From Lachnospiraceae bacterium (lineage in GTDB: Bacteria; Bacillota; Clostridia; Lachnospirales; Lachnospiraceae), in contig JAFRSU010000062.1 of assembly GCA_017427415.1 (NCBI GenBank), positions 1-64,000 of the forward strand: a DNA stretch of 64,000 bases, written 5' to 3'. Below the pieces are notes generated by a model. That model saw nothing but the letters and a program-made list of their open reading frames with translations. It did not search any database and was not told the origin of the DNA. Each line of letters opens with the position of its first letter. The stretch's first letter is position 1. This document shows positions 34,603-43,559 of the stretch, in pieces. The translations under genes were made by a program, and so were the position numbers.

Positions 34603-35238
34603 ATGAGATTTTACATAGCGGATCTGCATTTTTTCCATGCGAATATGAATTACGAAATGGATATGCGCGGGTTTGAAAATGCGGAACAGATGAATGAATA
34701 TATGATAGCCAGGTGGAACGGCAGAGTCAGGAAAAACGATGAGGTAATGATTCTGGGCGACTTTTCCATAGGGAAGGGCGAGGAGACCAATGAGATCCTG
34801 AAAAGGCTTAACGGAGCCAAATTCCTGATAACAGGCAATCATGACAGATTTTTAGAGGATAAGAAATTTGATACCAAGCTTTTCAGATGGATAAGACCGT
34901 ACGAGGAGGTAAAGGATGATAAAAGAAAGGTAATCCTTTCACATTATCCGGTTTTCTGTTATAATGGTCAGTACAGGCTGGATAAAGACGGGAATCCCAA
35001 GACATATATGCTGTACGGGCATGTGCATGACACTCATGATGAAAGGCTGGTCAACCGGTTTTTGGATATAACCAGGGAGACACTTGTATACTCAAAGGGA
35101 GAACAGGCGTTAAAGCCGATCCCGTGCCAGATGATTAATTGTTTTTGCAAGTATTCGGATTACGTACCGCTTACCCTAAATGAGTGGATAAAACTGGATA
35201 ATGAGCGTAGAGACAGGCTGAGAGCGGAACAGGATTAA
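34603..35238 (+). CDS. Calcineurin-type metallophosphoesterase
   Basis: The 211-residue protein has the full dinuclear-metal motif set: D-x-H (ADLHFFH, Asp6/His8), GDFS, GNHD (ITGNHDRF), a lone His in SHYPV and GHVHD. It groups with small predicted phosphatase/phosphodiesterases often found in Clostridia and phage; the substrate is not predictable. AAGAGG precedes ATG 34603. It starts an operon with a response regulator and kinase 11 bp downstream. Confidence 0.9.
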   Translation: MRFYIADLHFFHANMNYEMDMRGFENAEQMNEYMIARWNGRVRKNDEVMILGDFSIGKGEETNEILKRLNGAKFLITGNHDRFLEDKKFDTKLFRWIRPYEEVKDDKRKVILSHYPVFCYNGQYRLDKDGNPKTYMLYGHVHDTHDERLVNRFLDITRETLVYSKGEQALKPIPCQMINCFCKYSDYVPLTLNEWIKLDNERRDRLRAEQD

Positions 35239-35249
35239 AGGATTATCAT

Positions 35250-35918
35250 ATGATAGAAATATTACTGGTTGAAGATGATATTGCCATAATAGAGGCATTG
35301 CAGAAATTCCTGCAGAGCGAAAATTTTAAAACGTATACGGCTAACGGTCAAAAACAGGCGGAAGAAATATTGGAGTGCAAGACACCTCAGCTGCTTTTGG
35401 TCGATCTTTCTTTAAATGACGGAGACGGCTTCGGGGTATGTAATGCCGCGAAAAAAAGAAATATCCCAGTTATATTCTTAACCGCGTCCGGAGATGAACT
35501 GAGCGTGGTCCGGGGGCTGGATATGGGAGCGGACGATTATATAGCAAAGCCTTTCAGGCCGAGAGAACTTCTGTCCCGTATAAAAAGGGTGCTCCGGCAG
35601 TATGAGGGGACATTAAAAAACCTGGCATTAGGCAGCGGAGTGATAGTGGATACGGATAAGGGAGTGGTTACCAAGAACGGGGAAGCTGTGGAGCTTACCG
35701 CTTTAGAGTACAGACTGCTCAATGTTTTTATCAACAACAGAGGGATACTTATCTCGAGAAATAAGCTTTTAGAGGATATATGGGATATAGGCGGGGATTT
35801 TGTAAATGACAATACGCTGACGGTATATATAAAAAGGCTTAGGGAGAAGATAGAGGATGATCCCCAAAATCCGGTCATCATTAAGACCATGAGAGGCCTA
35901 GGCTACAGGATGGATTAG
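35250..35918 (+). CDS. OmpR-family response regulator
   Basis: The receiver domain (1-115) has acidic pocket Asp9-Asp10, phospho-acceptor Asp52 (LLLVDLSLNDG), Thr in FLTASG and Lys in AKPF. A winged-helix DNA-binding domain follows (about 125-220, ending TLTVYIKRLREKIE...VIKTMRGLGYRMD). Its partner is the histidine kinase 29 bp downstream. Short kinases of this kind often sense envelope stress or antimicrobials, but no transporter pair is adjacent to confirm that. Confidence 0.95.
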   Translation: MIEILLVEDDIAIIEALQKFLQSENFKTYTANGQKQAEEILECKTPQLLLVDLSLNDGDGFGVCNAAKKRNIPVIFLTASGDELSVVRGLDMGADDYIAKPFRPRELLSRIKRVLRQYEGTLKNLALGSGVIVDTDKGVVTKNGEAVELTALEYRLLNVFINNRGILISRNKLLEDIWDIGGDFVNDNTLTVYIKRLREKIEDDPQNPVIIKTMRGLGYRMD

Positions 35919-35947
35919 GATCGAAAAGTATATGGAACGGGTTTGAT

Positions 35948-36952
35948 ATGAATGTATTTAGAAATAAAAGATTTTTCCTGGAATTTGTTTTTATTGCAGC
36001 TTTGATCTGTATGGCAGCGGCAGTACAGTTATTCTTTACTCCTTTCGCGGCACTGATAACTTTAGCTGCAGGTGCGGGGGTAATGGGATTACTTGTCCTG
36101 GGTGCAAAAAGAAGATATAAGGATATGGAGTTTTTAAGCGATGAGCTTGACCATATCCTGCACGGCGACGGTAAATACCTGATCACCGAATGCGAGGAGG
36201 GAGAACTTGCCATCCTTAACAGCAGTATCCGTAAGATGACCATGAAGATGAAGGAGCAGGCATCCCAGCTGACAAATGAGAAGATGCTGCTGACAGATGC
36301 CATAGCGGATATATTTCATCAGCTGCGCACACCGCTTACTTCTATGAGACTTACCTGTTCCATGCTGTCCGAAGAGGACTTAAGCTACGAAGACAGGATA
36401 CGCTTTGTCAGGGGTATCAAAAAGCAGTTGGAGAGAATGCAGTGGCTGGTAGAGACTCTGCTTAAGATGTCGAAGATCGAAGCGGGTACCGTTACCTTCA
36501 GAAATGATGAGCTTAAAGTAGAGGATATAATGGAGAGGGCCTGTGAGCCGCTGCTCATACCATTGGAATTAAGGGGAGTGACCTTAAAGAAGGATTTAGG
36601 AGACGCCGGCTTAAAAGGAGACTCCGAGTGGCTGGCTGAAGGCTTCGGGAATATCGTAAAGAACTGCATGGAGCATACTCCCGAAGGCGGCTGTATAAAG
36701 ATAGAGGCGTTGGAGAATGCCCTCTACACCCGGATAGTCATAAGTGATACCGGTACCGGCTTTACACAGGATGACCTGCCGCATATTTTTGAACGTTTTT
36801 ATAAAGGAAAGAACTCCAGCTCCGAAAGTGTCGGCATCGGACTGGCTCTGTGCCGGACCATTATCACAGGTTTAGGCGGTACCATAAAAGCCGAAAACGG
36901 CAAGGACGGCGGTGCAAGGTTTGAGGTGAGGTTTTATAAAAATATAGTATAA
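35948..36952 (+). CDS. Membrane histidine kinase with minimal sensor
   Basis: The 334-residue kinase has two membrane helices (about 11-30 and 34-52) separated by only a few residues, so it has almost no extracellular sensor. A HAMP-like linker leads to the H-box FHQLRTPLTS (His124), then N-box NIVKNCMEHTPEGG, G1 DTGTGFTQDD, F-box and G2 GIGLAL. Such intramembrane-sensing kinases depend on membrane state or an accessory protein. It pairs with the response regulator just upstream. A terminator follows the gene. Confidence 0.93.
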   Translation: MNVFRNKRFFLEFVFIAALICMAAAVQLFFTPFAALITLAAGAGVMGLLVLGAKRRYKDMEFLSDELDHILHGDGKYLITECEEGELAILNSSIRKMTMKMKEQASQLTNEKMLLTDAIADIFHQLRTPLTSMRLTCSMLSEEDLSYEDRIRFVRGIKKQLERMQWLVETLLKMSKIEAGTVTFRNDELKVEDIMERACEPLLIPLELRGVTLKKDLGDAGLKGDSEWLAEGFGNIVKNCMEHTPEGGCIKIEALENALYTRIVISDTGTGFTQDDLPHIFERFYKGKNSSSESVGIGLALCRTIITGLGGTIKAENGKDGGARFEVRFYKNIV

Positions 36953-36993
36953 GTATAGGGGTCAGGTACCATTAAATTTATAGCCGCAGAGCA

Positions 36994-37021
36994 ACCCACC
37001 AGCTAAGCTGGTGGGTCATGA
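36994..37021. terminator. Terminator between kinase gene and the GH31 gene
   Basis: ACCCACCAGC (36994-37003) pairs perfectly with GCTGGTGGGT (37007-37016) around TAA. A T-rich tail (ATTTTATTTT) runs on to 37028. It can serve the plus-strand two-component operon and possibly the convergent GH31 gene. Confidence 0.7.
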
Positions 37022-37031
37022 TTTTATTTTG

Positions 37032-39053
37032 TTAAACTCTCTCAAATACGGGCATGTAGTCTATAGGTGCATCAACGGTGACAGTCTTTCCGCCTTCGTA
37101 AGTTTCACCTGTGGATGTAAGTTTCCACTTGCCTGAAGGAAGGTATACATCACGCTTAAACTCATTAAGATACATCACGGGTGCTACTAAGTACTTTGCA
37201 CCGAACATGTACTGGTCCTGAAGTTCCCAGCATTTTGCATCATCGGGGAACTCATAAAACATGGCACGGATAAGCGGAGAACCGTTGGTGTGAGCTTCCT
37301 CGTAGAGTGACTTGATGTAGTCATGCATCTCAATTCTTATATCATAATACTTCTTCATTATGGCATAATTATCTTCGCCGTAGCTCCAAAGCTCATTGGG
37401 CTGACCGGTGTGCAGATATCCGCCGCCCCAGTCGCGTGTATCAAGAGGCGGGATATTGTAAGGGCCACGGTCTCCGTGCATACGGAGTACTGCCGAGTAT
37501 ACTGCAAACTGATACCAGCGGATAAGAAGCTGTCTGAAATCAGGATCGTTTACATCATCCGTCATGAAACCGCCGATATCGGTAGTCCACCAGGGTATAC
37601 CTGCCAGACCCATGTTAAGTCCGCACTGCAGCTGGTCTCTGAATGCTTCAAATGTAGAAGGTACATCGCCCGACCATACCACGTTTCCGTACTTCTGTGA
37701 GCCTGCCCATGCACAGCGGAGAAGGTTTACTACAGGCTTACCAAGCTTACTCATCTCATCATAGAATACACGGCTGTACATCTGGGGATACATATTTGAA
37801 AGCTCCAATGCAGGACCGTCACAATAACGGTAGTTTTCAAAGTCATATACACCGTAGTCAGGCTCGGAGTTATCAAGCCAGAATGCATCTATACCGTAAT
37901 CATAATAATTCTTTTTACATACATCCCATACATATTTTCTTGTCTCGGGGTTAAAAGGATCTATCTCTACGCAGTCACCCTGATAATCGTAGGTCTGGGC
38001 AGCTCCGCGCTCTGTCTTTATGAGCAGGCCCTTTTCCATCATGGGATAGAAGTTTTCACTCTTCCTGTCTACGGAAGGCCATACGGATACTATGACCTTG
38101 ATACCCATGGAATGAAGCTCATCTACCATAGCCTTAGGATCCGGCCAATAGGTCTTGTCAAACTTCCAGTCGCCCTGTACGGTCCAATGGAAGAAATCGA
38201 TAACGATCTGATCGATCTTGATACCTTCCTCCTTGTACTTACGTGCTACAGAAAGCACTTCCTCCTGAGTCCTGTAACGGAGCTTACACTGCCACAGTCC
38301 CATGAGATCCTCGGGGAAGATGTCCGCACGTCCGGTTACGGCAGTATAGTTCTCAAGTATCTTCTTGGGAGTATCAGCCGCAGTGATCCAGTAGTCCATA
38401 TCCTTTGTAGCTCTTGCGATCCACTCGGTGTAGTTCTTTCCGAAGGATACACGGCCTACTGCGGGATTGTTCCATAAGAAGCCGTATCCGAGGGATGAAA
38501 CGGCAAAAGGTACCGATATCTGCGAGTTGCGCTGAGCAAGCTCGAGTACGCAGCCCTTAAGCTCCATGCACTCCTGCTGGTACTGTCCCATACCGAATAT
38601 CTTCTCGCCCCGGTTGCTCTCAAACTTTAAGTTAAGTGAATACTCGCTGCCGCCTATTATGCCCTTCCACTCGCGGTTAACGGTTTTTAAGCATCTGCTC
38701 TCTTTGGAAAGCGTGCCGCCGTAAGAACGGTAGTACTCACGCAATATCTGCTTATCATCCTTATAAAATGTGATAACACCTGCAAAATTGACCACAGCCT
38801 TGATCTTTCCGTTAGTGATGCTTGCTATGGGCTGCTTTGCAATACTTCCGTCGCCTACCCAGAAGTCTTCCTCATATATATCTATCTTTGCATCAGTCTT
38901 TTTGTATTCTTCGGTAAGTGCAAAGTCTTTACCGGTAAAATCACCCTGCATGGTGGCTCTGACTCTCAAGGAGTCTTCTCCCCAGGGTCTTATCTCAAGC
39001 TTTTCCCCGCTTCTTAGTGCTACTAAAGCACCGTTTCTGTTTTCAAAAATCAT
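37032..39053 (-). CDS. GH31 alpha-glycosidase (alpha-xylosidase/alpha-glucosidase type)
   Basis: The 673-residue cytoplasmic enzyme has an N-terminal beta-sandwich (1-235), a GH31 barrel and C-terminal beta domains. The predicted nucleophile Asp lies in FWLDNSEPD and the acid/base Asp in VWSGDVPSTFE; GIPWWTTDIGGF and RMHGDRGPYN are further active-site blocks. The family includes alpha-xylosidases (YicI), alpha-glucosidases and relatives. The DNSEPD block and the length favour an oligosaccharide-processing, possibly xylosidase-like, enzyme, but specificity cannot be read with certainty. GGAGCGGGC precedes the start at 39053. It diverges from the beta-mannosidase gene across a 390-bp gap. Confidence 0.88.
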   Translation of the reverse strand: MIFENRNGALVALRSGEKLEIRPWGEDSLRVRATMQGDFTGKDFALTEEYKKTDAKIDIYEEDFWVGDGSIAKQPIASITNGKIKAVVNFAGVITFYKDDKQILREYYRSYGGTLSKESRCLKTVNREWKGIIGGSEYSLNLKFESNRGEKIFGMGQYQQECMELKGCVLELAQRNSQISVPFAVSSLGYGFLWNNPAVGRVSFGKNYTEWIARATKDMDYWITAADTPKKILENYTAVTGRADIFPEDLMGLWQCKLRYRTQEEVLSVARKYKEEGIKIDQIVIDFFHWTVQGDWKFDKTYWPDPKAMVDELHSMGIKVIVSVWPSVDRKSENFYPMMEKGLLIKTERGAAQTYDYQGDCVEIDPFNPETRKYVWDVCKKNYYDYGIDAFWLDNSEPDYGVYDFENYRYCDGPALELSNMYPQMYSRVFYDEMSKLGKPVVNLLRCAWAGSQKYGNVVWSGDVPSTFEAFRDQLQCGLNMGLAGIPWWTTDIGGFMTDDVNDPDFRQLLIRWYQFAVYSAVLRMHGDRGPYNIPPLDTRDWGGGYLHTGQPNELWSYGEDNYAIMKKYYDIRIEMHDYIKSLYEEAHTNGSPLIRAMFYEFPDDAKCWELQDQYMFGAKYLVAPVMYLNEFKRDVYLPSGKWKLTSTGETYEGGKTVTVDAPIDYMPVFERV

Positions 39054-39126
39054 ATGCCCGCTCCTTCTCTTAAATGTAATGTGTTATAATAATCTTTCCC
39101 GTTGCCGGAAAGGCACGAAGTATGTA

Positions 39127-39253
39127 TCAAGCCTTCTCCTTTGAGGGGATATATCGCAACACGAAGTGTCAAAGTCGAACGCTAAAGCATTCGACGTATT
39201 GTGATGCCCGTCTGGCGAAGACAAGTGGCTGCGAAGCAGCCGGATGAGGTGGT
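39127..39253 (-). repeat. Dispersed repeat family B, longest copy
   Basis: About 127 bp, made of several small palindromes (for example GGCTGCGAAGCAGCC and TCGAACGCTAAAGCATTCGA). In reverse complement it reads ACCACCTCATCCGGCTGCTT and ends GGAGAAGGCTTGA. It shares blocks with copies at 48653, 53944 and 55670. It fills much of the gap between the two glycosidase genes. Confidence 0.8.
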
Positions 39254-39348
39254 TTCTAACGTCAATGCTACCACAAAAAATCAGAAACATCAATGTGTTT
39301 TATTGATTGGATTTTCATAAAAAAGGGCAATAAAATACATTGCAATTC

Positions 39349-39376
39349 TTGTAAATAAGAGTACATATGATATAAT
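39349..39376 (+). promoter_or_regulatory. Promoter of the beta-mannosidase gene
   Basis: TTGTAA (39349-39354), a 16-bp spacer and TATAAT (39371-39376) with an extended TGA before the -10. It lies 70 bp before the TTG start. Confidence 0.7.
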
Positions 39377-39446
39377 CATTTTAACAACATATAAAGGATA
39401 AAGAGGAACTTGCATTATATATTTTAATAACAGGAGGATTGCCACC

Positions 39447-41939
39447 TTGAAACAAACCTTACGCAACATTAAATGGGAAATGCGCATTTTGGGTGAGGAT
39501 ACCCGGTATAAAGCCACGGTACCGGGCTCCGTATATAATGACCTTATAAATGCGGGCCGCATGGATGATCCTTACTACCGGGATAATGAAAATGCCGCAT
39601 TGGAACTTATGAAGCATGACTTCGAATACATCGGGACATTTGATACCGATTTAGACGCACTAAAGGGTGCCTCGGAAGTACTGTTAAGATTTAACGGACT
39701 TGATACTTTAGCGGATATCACTCTTAACGGAGAAGTATTAGGCTTCGCCAACAACATGCACCGTGTATGGGAGTACCCTGTAAGCAGGCTGCTTAAAAGT
39801 GCCGGCAATGAATTAAAGATCACATTCTATTCGCCGGTTAATTTCATAGCCGAAGAGTTTAAAAAGGACCCTGCCATCCTTGGTACGGAGGATGCCATGA
39901 ACGGTTTCCCCAAGATAAGGAAGGGGCACTATATGTTTGGTTGGGACTGGGGTCCCAGACTGCCCGATGCAGGCATATGGAAGGACGTGGAACTAATAAG
40001 AGTTGATAAGGCTCTATTTACGCGTACATATATCCATGAGGATTTTAACGAGGATATGTCGGAGGTAAAGGTATCCGTTGAAGCTTCCATCTCCCCTTAT
40101 CCCGTTAAGAAAAATATGCCGAAAGAACTCCCGCTTTTAAGTGATAATGAGGAGTTTTCATATAATGTGACCGTCATCGCTCCCGATGGGAGTGTAATCG
40201 CCGATAAACAGGACGGATTCTCTCCTGTTAAGATCGATGCTCCTAAGCTCTGGTGGCCGAACGGTCTTGGAGAGCAGCCGTTATATACGGTTATAACCAG
40301 CCTCACAGATAAAAAAACAGGCTGCATACTTGATACATCAGAGAAACGTATAGGTCTGAGAAAACTTGAAGTGAGTACCGCCAAGGATGAATTCGGTTCG
40401 GAATTTGCTTTTATAGCAAACGGCATCAAATTCTTCGCCATGGGTGCGGACTATATCCCCGAGGACAATATCCTTCCCCTGACCGGAAAGGAGCGCACGG
40501 AGAAGCTCCTTAAGGACTGCGTGGAAGCACATTTCAACTCCATACGTGTATGGGGCGGCGGCATTTATCCTGAGGATTATTTCTTTGACCTGTGTGATGA
40601 GCTGGGACTGGTGGTATGGCAGGATTTCATGTTTGCATGTGCGAACTATCGTTTAACACACGAGTTTGAGGATAACATCATGGCAGAGCTTAAAGGCCAG
40701 ATCCGCAGGCTTTCGCACCATGCATCCTTAGGATTATGGTGCGGCAATAACGAGATGGAGCAGTTCGTAGGACAGGGCACATGGGGCGCTAAAAACGAGA
40801 TAAAGAGCGACTATGTAAAGATGTACGAGTATCTGTTCCCGAGACTCCTGGAGAACGAGGATCCCGACCGCTTCTACTGGCCGGCCAGTCCTTCATCGGG
40901 CGGAGCCTTTGACTATCCCGAGGACCCGAACAGGGGTGACCAGCACTACTGGGATGTATGGCACGGCAACAAGCCGTTTACCGAGTACAGGAAGTTTTAT
41001 TTCAGGTTCCTTTCGGAGTTCGGCTTCCAGTCATTCCCTTCCATTAAGACTGTGGAAAGCTTTACCCTGCCCGAGGACAGAAACGTATTCTCGTATGTTA
41101 TGGAAAAGCATCAGAGGAACGCTGCTGCCAACGGCAAGATCATGAACTATATGGAGCAGACCTTCCTGTATCCGAATAACCTCGATATACTGATATATGC
41201 TTCACAGCTGCTCCAGGCCGAGGCTATAAGATACGGTGTCGAGCACTTCCGCCGTAACCGCGGCAGATGTATGGGTACCATGTACTGGCAGCTCAACGAC
41301 TGCTGGCCCGTAGCCTCCTGGGCTTCGATAGATTACTACGGAAGATGGAAGGCTCTGCATTACTACGCACGCAGGTTCTTTGCTCCTGTGATGCTCTCCT
41401 GCGAGGAGGACAGCCTGCTCAACCAGAGCATGAATGTAAATGCAGAACCGTTTGAAGTACAAAAGGCCATCCACCTGAATGTCACAAACGAGACAAAGGA
41501 TGACAGAGCTTTACATGTATGCTGTGAATTAAGAGATAGCAAAGGCGATGTTATATGCTCTAAATGCGAAGATGTGACAGTAAAAGCTTTTTCTTCCGTA
41601 TGGCTGGAGAAAAAGGATCTTAAAAATGCAAGGCTTTATGAAGACTATGTCAGCTACCGGCTCCTTGACGGGGATAAGGTGATATCGGAAGGTACTGTAC
41701 TTTTCTGTCCTCCGAAGCATTTTAAGTTCAAGGATCCGGAACTTACCGTTCGTACAGAGGGTGACGAGATAATAGTATCTTCAAAGTACTTCGCAAAAAG
41801 TATAGAGATACGCAACGAAAACGACGACCTTGTGCTTTCGGATAACTTCTTTGATCTTAACGGCGGAGAAAAACGGGTTAAGATATTAAGAGGCAAAGCT
41901 GAAGGCTTAAGTGTCAGAAGCGTGTACGATATAAGGTAA
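39447..41939 (+). CDS. GH2 beta-mannosidase
   Basis: TTG 39447 follows AGGAGG (39432-39437) by 9 nt and gives 830 residues. A sugar-binding beta-sandwich at the N-terminus (1-180; WEMRILGE, AKVPGSV-like ATVPGSVYNDL) and an immunoglobulin-like domain precede the GH2 barrel. The acid/base Glu lies in LGLWCGNNEME and the nucleophile Glu in FLSEFGFQSFP. GTMYWQLNDCWPVASWASIDYYGRWKALHYYARRF is the classical beta-mannosidase block. It removes terminal beta-mannose from manno-oligosaccharides in the cytoplasm (no signal peptide). With the divergent GH31 it fits hemicellulose use by a gut or rumen anaerobe. Confidence 0.93.
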   Translation: MKQTLRNIKWEMRILGEDTRYKATVPGSVYNDLINAGRMDDPYYRDNENAALELMKHDFEYIGTFDTDLDALKGASEVLLRFNGLDTLADITLNGEVLGFANNMHRVWEYPVSRLLKSAGNELKITFYSPVNFIAEEFKKDPAILGTEDAMNGFPKIRKGHYMFGWDWGPRLPDAGIWKDVELIRVDKALFTRTYIHEDFNEDMSEVKVSVEASISPYPVKKNMPKELPLLSDNEEFSYNVTVIAPDGSVIADKQDGFSPVKIDAPKLWWPNGLGEQPLYTVITSLTDKKTGCILDTSEKRIGLRKLEVSTAKDEFGSEFAFIANGIKFFAMGADYIPEDNILPLTGKERTEKLLKDCVEAHFNSIRVWGGGIYPEDYFFDLCDELGLVVWQDFMFACANYRLTHEFEDNIMAELKGQIRRLSHHASLGLWCGNNEMEQFVGQGTWGAKNEIKSDYVKMYEYLFPRLLENEDPDRFYWPASPSSGGAFDYPEDPNRGDQHYWDVWHGNKPFTEYRKFYFRFLSEFGFQSFPSIKTVESFTLPEDRNVFSYVMEKHQRNAAANGKIMNYMEQTFLYPNNLDILIYASQLLQAEAIRYGVEHFRRNRGRCMGTMYWQLNDCWPVASWASIDYYGRWKALHYYARRFFAPVMLSCEEDSLLNQSMNVNAEPFEVQKAIHLNVTNETKDDRALHVCCELRDSKGDVICSKCEDVTVKAFSSVWLEKKDLKNARLYEDYVSYRLLDGDKVISEGTVLFCPPKHFKFKDPELTVRTEGDEIIVSSKYFAKSIEIRNENDDLVLSDNFFDLNGGEKRVKILRGKAEGLSVRSVYDIR

Positions 41940-41947
41940 TAAGAGGA

Positions 41948-41981
41948 ATGGCTGCCGTACTTAGGTGCGGCGGTCATTTTG
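41948..41981 (+). terminator. Terminator after the beta-mannosidase gene
   Basis: A 13-bp stem (41948-41960 with 41965-41977) containing three G-U pairs, a 4-nt loop and a TTTTG tail. Confidence 0.6.
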
Positions 41982-42087
41982 TATAAACACACAATTTTCA
42001 CAACCTATTCATGGATTGAACAAACTTTCCTGTTATAAAATATACATAACACAAATCAAAATGAACATATGACAGGGGGTAACCTTT

Positions 42088-43407
42088 ATGAAAAAAAGAA
42101 ATCTGTTTACAAGCATACTTGCCATAATGATGGCAGCGGTACTTACCGCATGCGGTGGGAGTACGGAAAACACAAGCAATACAGGAAATGATACTGCAGG
42201 GATAACTTCAGTATCGGCTAAAGAAAAGACGGAGTCGGATACGGCTGTAGCACTTACTTCCGGTACCGCACTGAATACGGATACCGAAGATATGTTTACC
42301 AAGCGTGATCTGAACCAGACTCCGGACCTTGACGATGCCGAGACCATAACGGTTGAAAACGATAAGACATATACCATATCCGAAGCAGGCACATATGTAT
42401 TTACCGGTACGGCTGCGAACAGTACCATAAAGGTGGAAGCGGATAAAGAGGACAAGGTGCAGCTGGTACTTGAAGGGTTAAGAATCACTAACGATGATTT
42501 CCCTGCCATATATGTGGTATCGTGTGACAAATGTTTTATCACTACATCTGAAGCTGACAGCAGTTTAAAGGTTACCGGCAGCTTCATAAGCGACGGGGAT
42601 ACCAATACCGATGCTGTCATATATTCCAAGGACGATCTGGTATTTAACGGCACGGGGACTCTTGATATAACCTCGAACTCAGGTAACGGCATATCCGGCA
42701 AGGATGACATAAAAGTTACCGGCGGTACCTACAATATCATCTCTGCTCTCGATGCTGTAGAGGCTAATGATTCCATAGCGGTATATGACGGGAACTTTAC
42801 CATATCCTCAAGCAAGGACGGACTCCACAGTGAAAACAGTGATGATGACAGCGTAGGATATATATACATAAAAAACGGAACATTTAATATCAAAGCAAAA
42901 AGTGACGGCATACAGGCAACCACATATGTACAGATAGATGGCGGAGATATCACCATACAGGCAAGTGAGGGCATAGAAGCCACATACGTGCAGATAAATG
43001 ACGGAAATATCAATATCACTGCATCGGATGATGGTATAAATGCTTCACAGAAGAGCAGTGCATACACACTTCCCGTAGTGGAGTTTAACGGCGGATACAC
43101 TGTCATAGTAGTAGGCGAAGGAGATACCGACGGAGTGGACTCCAACGGCAATATCATAGTGAACGGCGGTACCATAGACGTGACCGGCAGAATGTCCACG
43201 TTTGATTATGAGAGATCGGCAGAGTTTAACGGCGGCACCATCATAGCAAACGGTGTGGAAGTGGATGAGATACCCCAGTCTATGATGGGCGGTCCCGGAG
43301 GAGGTTTCGGCGGCGGTGGCTTCGGCGGCCAGGGCGGTTTCGGAGGTCAGGACGGCAACTTTGGTGGCGGCTTCGGAGGCGGCGGTATGAAGGGCGGAAG
43401 AAGATAA
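42088..43407 (+). CDS. Cthe_2159-type carbohydrate-binding lipoprotein with Gly-rich tail
   Basis: A lipobox (VLTAC, Cys22) follows a short signal. The 439-residue protein continues as a beta-helix of Cthe_2159 type (about 75-390), with repeats such as ISEAGTYVFTGTA, IKNGTFNIKAKSDGIQAT, IDGGDITIQASEGIEATY and VNGGTIDVTGRMSTFDYER. It ends in about 40 residues that are nearly all Gly, Phe and Gln, a low-complexity tail absent from its paralogue at 33280-34461. The two share the GTYV...ANS.I.VEADKE.KV.LVL.G..I core. AGGGGG precedes ATG 42088. It has its own promoter region and terminator, so is transcribed alone. Confidence 0.85.
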   Translation: MKKRNLFTSILAIMMAAVLTACGGSTENTSNTGNDTAGITSVSAKEKTESDTAVALTSGTALNTDTEDMFTKRDLNQTPDLDDAETITVENDKTYTISEAGTYVFTGTAANSTIKVEADKEDKVQLVLEGLRITNDDFPAIYVVSCDKCFITTSEADSSLKVTGSFISDGDTNTDAVIYSKDDLVFNGTGTLDITSNSGNGISGKDDIKVTGGTYNIISALDAVEANDSIAVYDGNFTISSSKDGLHSENSDDDSVGYIYIKNGTFNIKAKSDGIQATTYVQIDGGDITIQASEGIEATYVQINDGNINITASDDGINASQKSSAYTLPVVEFNGGYTVIVVGEGDTDGVDSNGNIIVNGGTIDVTGRMSTFDYERSAEFNGGTIIANGVEVDEIPQSMMGGPGGGFGGGGFGGQGGFGGQDGNFGGGFGGGGMKGGRR

Positions 43408-43418
43408 TAAAATAATAC

Positions 43419-43464
43419 AGAATGCTTTCAGACATAGAAAAAAGTCCGGAAGCATTCTTTTTTT
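43419..43464 (+). terminator. Terminator after the Gly-tailed lipoprotein gene
   Basis: AGAATGCTTTC (43419-43429) pairs with GGAAGCATTCT (43448-43458) with one G-U, followed by seven T residues. Confidence 0.75.
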
Positions 43465-43498
43465 AATGCCGTTGGCTATAGATTTATAAAACCTTCAC

Positions 43499-43527
43499 TT
43501 GTTACAGTAATAGAAAAATAGTATAAT
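43499..43527 (+). promoter_or_regulatory. Promoter of the 43560 gene
   Basis: TTGTTA (43499-43504), a 17-bp spacer and a consensus TATAAT (43522-43527), 33 bp before ATG 43560. Confidence 0.7.
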
Positions 43528-43559
43528 AAGAGTAGCATTGAGGGAAGGGGATAAGGAGT